Origin: Nitrospira sp. | GTDB taxonomy: Bacteria > Nitrospirota > Nitrospiria > Nitrospirales > Nitrospiraceae | Reading direction: 5' to 3' | Assembly (NCBI GenBank): GCA_031315995.1 | Contig: JALDRG010000013.1 | Span: 1 to 64,000 of the forward strand | DNA length: 64,000 nucleotides | Part shown: positions 48,722 to 56,971 of the stretch, piece by piece | Numbering within the stretch: position 1 is the stretch's first letter | Layout of the letters: each line of letters begins with the position of its first letter | Notes under the pieces: generated by a model | What the model was told of the DNA's origin: nothing | The model's database searches: none | The model's input: only the letters and a program-made list of their open reading frames with translations | Made by a program: the position numbers and the translations under genes

Positions 48722-48972
48722 GGCGTGTGGTGGTGAAGATCGAGAACTTGGTGTTGAAAGGATTCCGCTACGAAGACCGGCACGCGATTGCGCAGGGGCT
48801 GCAGGACCAACTCGCGCAGCTGTTGTCGGAACCCGGCATGGCGGAGCGACTTAGCACGGTCGGCCATATCCCACGTTTGCGAGCTGCTGAGATCGAGATG
48901 AACGCAGATTCGAAGCCGCAGCATGCTGGCATCGCCACGGCGAGTGAAATCGGGAAGGGGTTGATTCGATGA
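48718..48972 (+). CDS. small eCIS-associated protein
   Basis: An 84-residue protein with ATGA overlaps at both ends. KIENLVLKGFRYEDRHAIAQGLQDQLAQLL forms a strand and a helix; the tail is polar. Small proteins of this kind recur beside the AAA+ gene of this eCIS class; role unknown. Its coupling to the first cargo gene makes it a candidate chaperone or adaptor, by inference. Confidence 0.7.
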   Translation: MRRVVVKIENLVLKGFRYEDRHAIAQGLQDQLAQLLSEPGMAERLSTVGHIPRLRAAEIEMNADSKPQHAGIATASEIGKGLIR

Positions 48973-51293
48973 GTGTGGCGACAGTGGTGCAGACGACCAC
49001 CAAAGCGCCGAACAGCCGATCGCCCGGCATGCTCATTCAACGGCAATGCGCCTGCGGGGGATCAGCCGGATTCACCGGCGAATGCGAAGAGTGCAGGAGC
49101 AAGAAACTCCTGGGCAAGCCGCTTCAGCGCAAGCTCACGATCAACGAGCCAGGCGACGAGTATGAACAAGAAGCGGATCGAGTCGCCGAGCAGGTGGTGC
49201 GTATGCAAGAACCACTCGTAAGCCGCGGGACGGTGCCAACCTTGACCACGCCACTCGTGCAGCGAAGAGTGAATGGCAGCGGGATGGCGGGGGTCGGCAT
49301 GGTTCCGCCGATCGTGTATGACGTACTGTCTTCGCCTGGCCAGCCGCTGGACGCCTCAACCCGCGCGTTCTTCGAACCGCGTTTTGGATACGATTTTGGG
49401 AACGTGCGTGTGCATCAGGACCTTCCGGCAGCCTATTCTGCCCGACGCATTAATGCGCTGGCCTACACTCAGGGGCAACACATCGCATTTGGTTCCGGCC
49501 AGTATTCGCCCGGGAGCCGATCCGGCAAGCGATTGTTGGCCCATGAGTTGTGCCATGTCGTTCAGGCTGGATCGGTTGCTTCTCGGTCGCATCACGTTCA
49601 ATCTCCCTTGCTGTTTCGGCGTGAAGACCCGCGACTGGAGGCGTTACTCGCAGACCTCCGCACCTTAGGAGGAAACGAGGTCGGTCCTTACGGGACCGAT
49701 GAGCAGGTTGGTCGGATTTTTACCCTGCTGGGCGATCTAGACCTCAGTGATCCGGACAATCTCGTCCCTGTCGCCCAAGTGACGGCCGAAGCCTTTTCGA
49801 ATCCGGTCTTGCTGCAGTTCTTGGATTTTGTCGAGGAGCGAAAGCAGAAAGAGCAGATGTTTGAGCTCCGTGGGTCCGGCCGTCTGGGACATGGTTTGTT
49901 TCCCGTCATGGATGTGACTATCGAAGCCATGGGTGACCTCGCGCGTTCCTTCGCGCGAAGTTCACAGGCCTTTCTGTCCGGCCTGTACGCCGGATTTTCG
50001 GCGGCCAAGATGAGCGAGGAGGAACGCCAAGCGCTGCAGTCCAATCTGGCAAAGAGCGCGGTGATCAACGTGGCCTTTCCTGTGGTGTTTTTGTCCGGAA
50101 CCCTAGTGGGCATCGGTCGGGATGCTAAGGATGCAATTACCAACACCGTAGAGATTCTCGGTAACTTTTCCGAGTTTGTCGACCAGATGGGCGAATTCAT
50201 TGGCGGGCTGTTGCGCGATCAGGAACTGGCCCGAACGCTCGGCCAGGAAGCCGGCGAATTGTTCATTGACAAGATCAAAGATCTCGCGCCGCTCGATCCG
50301 GTCAGATTTACATTCGAGCTGGGTCGGCTGGTAGGACCGGCTATCGTGTACACCGTTCTCTCGTTGCTCGGCATACCCGTCGTTGCGGGAGCGATCCTGT
50401 TTGGCCGATTGAGCTCGACGCTGAGCCGATTTCCAAGATTACTCAAGGTTGTCGAATTCATCGGCAAACGCTTGCGGGCGCGAGCCAATGAAAAGATCTT
50501 ATCTCGATTGCTTCACGGCAGCGGCCTATCAAACCGTCCACCCTCGGGCGCACTTCTGGCCGCGCGCGAGGCCCTGCGCGCCGGCACAGCAACGCGCGAC
50601 CATTACGAAATCTTGCTGCGCGAAGCGGTGAACGATGCCCGGGACTTCATTCGATCAAGCAGAGTTCTGCTTGGAGAAGATGTGGAACCGGCCAGTTCGA
50701 AGGTCCTAACCCTTGCCTGCGGTCCGGGGCGCGACTGTTCGACGGCATCCCTGGCGGGCATGGCTTCCGAAAGTCTACGGCCGCTCAGGATCCATCGGTA
50801 TCAAGCCGCCGAAGTGTTCGGTGAAGAGTTTCCTAGTCATGCGTTCAGCGTGGTGACCTTTCCTGATGGCAGCCAATTCCTGGTCGATTCCACCTTCGGA
50901 CAGTTTAACCGCTCGTTCGCCCGCGCTGGCAGCCAGGATTTCCTTATCGAATTGGTGAGAGAGGGTTTCATTCCTTTAACCGATGACAACGTTTCGCGTT
51001 ACGCAGCCGTTCTTAGGCAAGGCGCCGATGTGGGTGCATCAACGATTGCGGACGCGCCGGAGTTGGCAGGACGGTTGCGCAGAGGGGAGTTGGCCGACAT
51101 AGTGGACCAAGTTGGCCATGGCCTACCGGGCGTTGCCTTCGAAGATCCCGTTCCCCATTTCGATCGCGCCGACCTGTTAGATTTCGCTGAACGTACCAGG
51201 GAAGAACTTATCAGGCTGGGCGGCCAGGATGACATGGAAGCAGCCATGGAGTGGCTCATCAATCGGGCGGAAGTCCCGGGCGAAGCCCCTTGA
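48969..51293 (+). CDS. DUF4157 cargo 1, papain-like C-terminal domain
   Basis: A 774-residue protein. The N-terminal module has Cys 27/29/39/42 (C-x-C-x9-C-x2-C) and EPGDEYEQEADRVAEQV. The DUF4157 core (residues ~110-205) ends in HELCH (192-196). The middle has two hydrophobic blocks (about 365-383 and 455-480) that could span or insert into a membrane. The end shows ACGPGRDCSTASLAGM (Cys584/Cys590), SHAFSVVTF (His624) and LVDSTFGQF (Asp640), the order of a papain/transglutaminase-type C-H-D triad. Probably an injected effector. ATG overlaps the previous stop. Confidence 0.82.
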   Translation: MSVATVVQTTTKAPNSRSPGMLIQRQCACGGSAGFTGECEECRSKKLLGKPLQRKLTINEPGDEYEQEADRVAEQVVRMQEPLVSRGTVPTLTTPLVQRRVNGSGMAGVGMVPPIVYDVLSSPGQPLDASTRAFFEPRFGYDFGNVRVHQDLPAAYSARRINALAYTQGQHIAFGSGQYSPGSRSGKRLLAHELCHVVQAGSVASRSHHVQSPLLFRREDPRLEALLADLRTLGGNEVGPYGTDEQVGRIFTLLGDLDLSDPDNLVPVAQVTAEAFSNPVLLQFLDFVEERKQKEQMFELRGSGRLGHGLFPVMDVTIEAMGDLARSFARSSQAFLSGLYAGFSAAKMSEEERQALQSNLAKSAVINVAFPVVFLSGTLVGIGRDAKDAITNTVEILGNFSEFVDQMGEFIGGLLRDQELARTLGQEAGELFIDKIKDLAPLDPVRFTFELGRLVGPAIVYTVLSLLGIPVVAGAILFGRLSSTLSRFPRLLKVVEFIGKRLRARANEKILSRLLHGSGLSNRPPSGALLAAREALRAGTATRDHYEILLREAVNDARDFIRSSRVLLGEDVEPASSKVLTLACGPGRDCSTASLAGMASESLRPLRIHRYQAAEVFGEEFPSHAFSVVTFPDGSQFLVDSTFGQFNRSFARAGSQDFLIELVREGFIPLTDDNVSRYAAVLRQGADVGASTIADAPELAGRLRRGELADIVDQVGHGLPGVAFEDPVPHFDRADLLDFAERTREELIRLGGQDDMEAAMEWLINRAEVPGEAP

Positions 51294-51340
51294 TCGATTC
51301 AGAAGTGGATCGATGGGTGAACCTAGAAGCTAAATCATCT

Positions 51341-52732
51341 ATGCGAATTCAGCCTGGAATAGCCGTCGACAAGGGGTGGCGCGCGAACCCCACCAGAGGG
51401 AGATCGCTGGTGGCGCCGCGACCGTGCGCCTGCGGTGGATCAGGCAGTCCGGCGGGCGTGTGCGCCGAATGCGGGACGAAAAAACTGCTCGGCCAGTCGC
51501 TACAACCGAAACTGCGCATCAACAAACCGTGCGACGAATACGAGCAAGAAGCAGAACGCGTTGTGGAACAAGTCATGAGAATGCCGAGCCAGCCTGGAAC
51601 GTCCGGTATGGCACAGTCTTCGACCCTACCGCTTGTGCAGCACCGGGTGACCGGCTCGCCTAAGGCAGCAGCCGCCGCGGTTCCGTCGATCGTGCAGGAG
51701 GTGCTCGCTACCTCCGGACAACCTCTCGATCCCGCCACTCGCGATTTTTTCGAACCGCGGTTCGCGCATGATTTTGGGCAGGTGAGAATTCATGCCGATA
51801 CCCAGGCGGCAAAGTCTGCGCAAGCGGTGAATGCCTTGGCCTATACGGTCGGTCGAGACGTCGTATTCGCCACAGGAACGTATGCTCCTCGGGATCCCCT
51901 AGGGCAGCGATTGCTGGCTCATGAGTTGAGCCATGTCATCCAGCAAGGAGGGAGTGGTCCCGGTAGTACCCTCCGAAGGGCTCCGGGGGCTGGTGTGGAA
52001 CCGGAGAAAGCCCCCGGTCCTGTATCGCTCTCGACCGGGATCGCGGGCACGCATGAGATCGTGATTGATGGGAAGCCGTATCATTTGGCCGTCATATCGG
52101 ATCATCTGTCAGCTGAGGATCCGGCAACGCGATTCCAGGCGGCCGCCAAAGACTATGTCGGCGAGTATCCCAATCTGGGACAAGGCTTGTGGGCATTCAT
52201 TATTGAACCGGGAGTGGTCGAGCCAGGTAATAGCCCTCATTGTCCGATTAAAGGTAATTGTCTCGGTTGGGCGTATGGAAACTTTAGCGTATTTGATCCG
52301 TCCGACCGTGTCTGGATTCTTTTGCCCAAGTACTTTGAGTCGATTGGTCTGGCTGGCGAATCTGTTTCCCCATCCGTCGACACCTATCTGGCGCAAGCAC
52401 GGGCCCAAAGATTTCCTCCGCATGCGATTTGGGATTACTTCATGAGTGTTGAGTTCCAAGCTTCGCCTGCGGACAGTGACAGGGATGCACACTTGGCACT
52501 GTATGGACGAGGGTTCGCGGGCACAATGGATGGTCCTTCTCACATTGCATTTCGGACGGCCGGCGGCGAGTTATGGGTGTCCAAACCAAGTTACGTGAGG
52601 TTTCCGGTCGTGCATGAACAGGCGGGCCAGATGTCCGGTGGACAGATGGGGGACATCGTTCGTCTTTACAAAAGAGCGTCGGGTCCGCTCGCGCACGTCG
52701 TGCTGCGGTCCCGAGCAACTCCGGCACAGTGA
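51341..52732 (+). CDS. DUF4157 cargo 2, DUF7689-like C-terminal domain
   Basis: About 463 residues. Cys 29/31/41/44 form the N-terminal module, and the DUF4157 core ends in HELSH (194-198). The C-terminal domain has GNCLGWAYG (Cys307) and GPSHIAFRTAGGELWVSKPS (His401), which resembles the DUF7689 pattern with its NCxxWA and HxxR elements and could be a cysteine peptidase or amidase-like fold. ATG at 51341 is preferred because the distance to the Cys module equals that in the other copies; an upstream ATG at 51251 would overlap cargo 1 by 43 bases. Confidence 0.8.
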   Translation: MRIQPGIAVDKGWRANPTRGRSLVAPRPCACGGSGSPAGVCAECGTKKLLGQSLQPKLRINKPCDEYEQEAERVVEQVMRMPSQPGTSGMAQSSTLPLVQHRVTGSPKAAAAAVPSIVQEVLATSGQPLDPATRDFFEPRFAHDFGQVRIHADTQAAKSAQAVNALAYTVGRDVVFATGTYAPRDPLGQRLLAHELSHVIQQGGSGPGSTLRRAPGAGVEPEKAPGPVSLSTGIAGTHEIVIDGKPYHLAVISDHLSAEDPATRFQAAAKDYVGEYPNLGQGLWAFIIEPGVVEPGNSPHCPIKGNCLGWAYGNFSVFDPSDRVWILLPKYFESIGLAGESVSPSVDTYLAQARAQRFPPHAIWDYFMSVEFQASPADSDRDAHLALYGRGFAGTMDGPSHIAFRTAGGELWVSKPSYVRFPVVHEQAGQMSGGQMGDIVRLYKRASGPLAHVVLRSRATPAQ

Positions 52733-52744
52733 GCCTATAAGCCT

Positions 52745-54259
52745 ATGACGGTGCAAAGCATTCAACAACCGGTTGCCGCCAAGACGATGGCATCTCCTAG
52801 CCAAGGGTTGCTTCAACGTCCCTGTGCCTGCGGAGGGTCGGCGGGACTGAGCGGGGAGTGCGAAGATTGCGCGATCAAGAAGCTCCTGGGTCAACCACTG
52901 CAAAAGAAATGGCAGATCGGTGCGCCGGACGATGAGTACGAGCAGGAAGCAGATCGCGTCGCGGATCAGGTTATGCGTATGCCGGATACGTCCGTGCATC
53001 ATGAGGCAAGATCCTCTTCCAGCATGCCGCTGGTGCAACGAACGGTTGGTGCCGGCCGCGCCGGGGTCGGAGCCGCACCCGCGATCGTTCACGATGTGCT
53101 GTCGTCTCCCGGGCAGCCGCTTGACCAATCGGTGCGGAATTTTTTTGAGCCGCGCTTCGCGCATGACTTCGGCCGCGTGCGGATACATGCGGATACACAA
53201 TCCGGAGAGTCGGCGCGTGCCATCGATGCCTTGGCCTATACGAGCGGCCGGGCCATCGTATTCGCTGCCGGTCACTATGCGCCACACACCTCATCTGGGC
53301 GACGGTTGCTTGCCCATGAGCTGGCACACACCCTGCAGCAAGGCGGACTACAGACGAGTTCACGATTGCAGCGACAATGCGCGACAGGCTCTGCCTGTGC
53401 GGGGCCCATCCCCGGCGATCCCGGAAGGTTCAATGCTTCAGAACACATGGACGAGGAGCCGGATCGAAGCGAGCGCGAACGCGAAAGTCGAGAAGATCCC
53501 GCAGCGGTCACCAGATCCGGGCATGGACGACGAGCTGTCCATCTGGAATCCCTTGCCGCAGCGGAGAGAATGGATCTCTCCGGCGTCTACGGGATTTTTG
53601 TCGACCTTGATATGTCGCCTGGCAGCGGTGCCACATCCGGCCAATGCCGATCACTGGAGGGCATGGTGCCACGATTCTCCGGCCCCCGTCATGCCCGCTG
53701 TGTGTTCGTCCCTGACGAACTCGAAGTCTCGGCGGGGGAAGCAATGGCGACACCGGCCCCTGATGCGGTGGGGGGATATCCACGCCGGGATTGGGTGCAA
53801 TGGATTCGCGAAATTTTCGCGCATGAAAGTCAACACATTCGATTTGATACCGCGCCCCACCCCGAGGTGGAAGGAGGATCCTGTTCAAGATCGACCGCCC
53901 TCTATGTCGATTCCACCGGCTATGCCTATGACGTCGATTTCTACCTGAGTGAACTGAGCGCCATCCTGGCGGAGTTCAACCCGATCTTCGAGTCCGTGAG
54001 GCGTCACACCAGATCGGGAGCGTATGGAGAGTTATTGGACAATCTGCGTGACGCCTATGGACCGAACCTGTTGAATCCCCACGAGAGTATCTCCGGGATA
54101 CTGACGGCACTTCGTTGTCATTGTGAATGCGGCGACGTCGACGCGTTGGTCCGCGACACGTTTGTCTTTACCAGTTCGGGTTGGTCGAGCACGACCCGTG
54201 GGGTGTTCGTCGACTTCGTCCAATCGAGATATCCGATTCTTCAGTGGCCGGATACATAG
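52745..54259 (+). CDS. DUF4157 cargo 3, second zincin domain
   Basis: A 504-residue protein. The Cys module is at 27/29/39/42 and the DUF4157 core ends in HELAH (191-195). The C-terminal half carries a second metalloprotease motif, IFAHESQHIRFD (HESQH, 360-364), with a Glu-containing helix LSELSAILAEF about 40 residues on that could give the third zinc ligand (E403). A short acidic linker (residues 230-255) separates the domains. Probably a zinc-dependent protease effector. ATG twelve bases after cargo 2. Confidence 0.82.
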   Translation: MTVQSIQQPVAAKTMASPSQGLLQRPCACGGSAGLSGECEDCAIKKLLGQPLQKKWQIGAPDDEYEQEADRVADQVMRMPDTSVHHEARSSSSMPLVQRTVGAGRAGVGAAPAIVHDVLSSPGQPLDQSVRNFFEPRFAHDFGRVRIHADTQSGESARAIDALAYTSGRAIVFAAGHYAPHTSSGRRLLAHELAHTLQQGGLQTSSRLQRQCATGSACAGPIPGDPGRFNASEHMDEEPDRSERERESREDPAAVTRSGHGRRAVHLESLAAAERMDLSGVYGIFVDLDMSPGSGATSGQCRSLEGMVPRFSGPRHARCVFVPDELEVSAGEAMATPAPDAVGGYPRRDWVQWIREIFAHESQHIRFDTAPHPEVEGGSCSRSTALYVDSTGYAYDVDFYLSELSAILAEFNPIFESVRRHTRSGAYGELLDNLRDAYGPNLLNPHESISGILTALRCHCECGDVDALVRDTFVFTSSGWSSTTRGVFVDFVQSRYPILQWPDT

Positions 54260-54338
54260 GGCAGAGCCCGGATGTTCACGAGGGGTGCGGAGCGAGCATC
54301 CCGGTCGGAACAAAGAAGCGGTACAGGGACACGATGAG

Positions 54339-55826
54339 ATGAGAGCCCCACATATTTTGACCTCATCGTACGTCGGGCGAGCCCCTGGTGGCAGGGCCAG
54401 CGGGGTTGTCGGCATGCTGCAACGGCAATGCGCCTGCGGCGAGACGAGCGGCCTGACAGGCAGCTGTCCGGAGTGCGAGAAGACCAAGCTGCTCGGCCAA
54501 TCGTTGCAGACTAAGTTGCGCATCAGCGAGCCGGGTGATGCCTATGAACAGGAAGCGGATCGGGTGGCTGAACAGGTGGTGGGGGCGGCGGGGAGTCGTT
54601 CCGGATCAATCGTGCGAGCGTCAATCCATTCGCTCCAGCAGTCGCTAGCGAGAACGCCGGTCCTGCAACGGAACGAGGCAGCCGACACCATGCCCATGAC
54701 CGAAGGCGACAAGCCAAAGGAAGAAGGCAGCCGCTGTCCAAGTTGGCGCTCGGACCCGGAAAGCATTTCGAAGCGGGCAGCGGAATTTTACGCGCGGAAT
54801 CATATGACACCGACATCGCCGGGCAAAGTCGAGCGAATCCAATGCGAGCCGCCGATATCCAACGGCAACTATGGCTGCTATGTGCATCTGAGCGACGGGA
54901 TTGTGCTGCGGGTGATCGTGCGTGAATCGGACATCATTGTCGGCACGGGCCCCGGGCCGATCACCACGTTGCACCCGCCGGCCGCAACGCCCCTGTGTTT
55001 TTACGAGTATGCCTGTCCAGCCGGAGACTTGGTATTGACCGTAAAAGAGTGCAAGAGCGCGAAGCCTCCGGCGCCGGCAGGGCCGACGCTGGTCGGCCGG
55101 CGGCATGCCGCGCCCGGTGCCGCTGGATCGGTCGTCGCGCCGCCGATCGTACACGAGGTGCTCGCGTCATCAGGCCGACCGCTGGACGTGTCTACCCGCG
55201 GATTCTTCGAGGCCCGCTTCGGTCATGATTTCGGCCACGTGCGCATCCACTCGGATGCCCAGGCGTCGGAGTCGGCGCGTCGTGTCAACGCGTTGGCGTA
55301 TACCGTGGGGCGAGACATTGTGTTCGGCGCAGGGCAATTCGATCCCCATACGCAACCCGGGCGGAAGCTCTTGGCACACGAACTGACCCACGTCGTGCAA
55401 GGAGGCGGGGCTGAAGCACGGGAACCGATGGTGCAGAAAAAAGCCGACCTATCGACGACCGCCAAGGCGAATGTGAAGCAAGGAGAACTTGAGACGGAGC
55501 CGGTGCCTCCCGTCGACTGCGCCCGTGAGATCACGCCCGCGCACAACTGCTTTGCGTTGATCGGCGACATGATCGAGATCCAGGCCGACATGCGCGAGAA
55601 CAACCAATGGCTGGAGCGGTACCGGAACGGGGACATACCTTGGGATGCCGATGCGTACACGGCGCGTGCACGACACCAAGGAGATCTTCGAGACCGATAC
55701 CAGGCCAAGGAACGGATTCGAGCGGCCTGCTGCGACCAACACCAAGTACCGGGGGAAGCACCGACGGCAGCGCCCTCTCCGACACCGGCACCCGTGCCAT
55801 CTCCGCCGAGCGAAGGCTCCCTGTGA
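54339..55826 (+). CDS. DUF4157 cargo 4 with inserted domain
   Basis: About 495 residues. The Cys module (31/33/43/46) and EPGDAYEQEADRVAEQV lie at the N-terminus. Here about 145 extra residues (112-258, with six Cys and a GCYVHLSDGIVLRVIV strand pair) separate them from the DUF4157 core (HELTH 347-351), whereas the others have a short gap. The C-terminus is a short helical, Cys-containing segment (AHNCFALIGDMIEIQADMRE) and a Pro-rich tail. ATG at 54339 fits the module spacing; upstream codons overlap cargo 3 or the gap. Confidence 0.78.
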   Translation: MRAPHILTSSYVGRAPGGRASGVVGMLQRQCACGETSGLTGSCPECEKTKLLGQSLQTKLRISEPGDAYEQEADRVAEQVVGAAGSRSGSIVRASIHSLQQSLARTPVLQRNEAADTMPMTEGDKPKEEGSRCPSWRSDPESISKRAAEFYARNHMTPTSPGKVERIQCEPPISNGNYGCYVHLSDGIVLRVIVRESDIIVGTGPGPITTLHPPAATPLCFYEYACPAGDLVLTVKECKSAKPPAPAGPTLVGRRHAAPGAAGSVVAPPIVHEVLASSGRPLDVSTRGFFEARFGHDFGHVRIHSDAQASESARRVNALAYTVGRDIVFGAGQFDPHTQPGRKLLAHELTHVVQGGGAEAREPMVQKKADLSTTAKANVKQGELETEPVPPVDCAREITPAHNCFALIGDMIEIQADMRENNQWLERYRNGDIPWDADAYTARARHQGDLRDRYQAKERIRAACCDQHQVPGEAPTAAPSPTPAPVPSPPSEGSL

Positions 55827-55885
55827 CAGGGGCTGTGCGTTGTCTGCGCGGCGCATGAAGCCGAGACACGAGGAGTGAAACGAGC

Positions 55886-56536
55886 ATGACGTCATTCTCG
55901 GGCTCTCCCAAACTTCTCAAAGGCGGCATCGTGCTGATCGATCCGTCTACGGCACAGGTGCAGCGAATCATCGCGCTGCAATACAACCCGGAGTCGTTGA
56001 GCCGGACGCTGCAAGTTCAGGGGGCCGGCGAGGGAGGCGATCGCTCGGAGGCGTTGCGGTTGAAAGGCCCGGCCATGGAGACGATCAAGCTCGAGGCCGA
56101 AATCGATGCGACAGACGACATGGAGCTGGGCCAGGCCACCGTTGCCGACGTCGGGATTGCGCCCCAATTGGCGGCCCTGGAAACCCTGCTCTATCCAAGC
56201 AGCGGGCAACTGATGGCTAATCATATGTTGTCGAGCCTCGGGACCCTTGAGATCCTGCCGATGGAGACGGCGTTGACCCTGTTCGTCTTCGGCCAGAGCC
56301 GTGTCCTTCCGGTCCGATTGACCGATTTCAGCGTGACCGAGGAGGCGTTCGATCCCAGTTTGAATCCCATTCGCGCCAAGGTCAGCATCGGCATGCGGGT
56401 GCTGACGATCGACGATGTGGGCTTCACGCATAAAGCCGGGAGCCTGTTCATGAGTTACCTGCAGCACAAGGAAGGGCTCCGTGCCAGAGCCCAGGGCGGT
56501 ACGTTGGGCACATTGGGTCTGACGGGGATACCCTGA
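55886..56536 (+). CDS. CIS tube/adaptor protein (Afp7/Pvc7-like, no LysM)
   Basis: A 216-residue protein. KGGIVLIDPSTAQVQRIIALQYNPESLSRTLQ is the start of the contractile-injection-system tube protein N-terminal family, with LGTLEILPMETALTLFVFGQSRVLPVRLTDFSV. In Afp/PVC this links tube to hub. Its LysM part is missing and is coded by the next gene. ATG preceded by AGGAGTGAAACGAGC. Confidence 0.85.
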   Translation: MTSFSGSPKLLKGGIVLIDPSTAQVQRIIALQYNPESLSRTLQVQGAGEGGDRSEALRLKGPAMETIKLEAEIDATDDMELGQATVADVGIAPQLAALETLLYPSSGQLMANHMLSSLGTLEILPMETALTLFVFGQSRVLPVRLTDFSVTEEAFDPSLNPIRAKVSIGMRVLTIDDVGFTHKAGSLFMSYLQHKEGLRARAQGGTLGTLGLTGIP

Positions 56537-56611
56537 TCGGCGTCACGAGCGTCAATCATCATGCCTCGTCGGAGCGAGCGACAGCGAAGGGCATTCACCA
56601 CGGAGTTCAGT

Positions 56612-56971
56612 ATGATCAACCCATTTCAAGCGTTACTGGATAGCGCCCTCAAGCCGAGTCAGTTTCCTCCCACCAGTCGGTACTACGGGGTGAACACCAC
56701 CGCGCATAAGACAAGCGAGGGAAAGGAGGTGGTCTGCCTCCTTCGGCGGTTCGTGCCGTCCAGTGAGCAGGTCACGGTGGTACAGGAACACCGGGTGACA
56801 TCGGGGGAACGACTCGATCATCTCAGCGCGCAGTATCTCGGCGACCCTGAACAGTACTGGCGCCTCTGTGATGCGAACGACACGATTCGTCCGGATGAGT
56901 TGGTCGAGCATCCCGGCAGCGTGGTGAACATTGCGTTGCCGAACGGTATGACAGGAGTCCCCGGTGCTTAA
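56612..56971 (+). CDS. LysM-type baseplate protein
   Basis: A 119-residue protein. EHRVTSGERLDHLSAQYLGDPEQYWRLCDANDTIRPDEL is a LysM-like module as in phage gp53/gpX-type proteins. GGAG six bases before ATG at 56612; earlier codons in the frame lie outside any conserved part. It overlaps the hub gene by eight bases. It should bind the tube or baseplate hub rather than peptidoglycan. Confidence 0.8.
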   Translation: MINPFQALLDSALKPSQFPPTSRYYGVNTTAHKTSEGKEVVCLLRRFVPSSEQVTVVQEHRVTSGERLDHLSAQYLGDPEQYWRLCDANDTIRPDELVEHPGSVVNIALPNGMTGVPGA

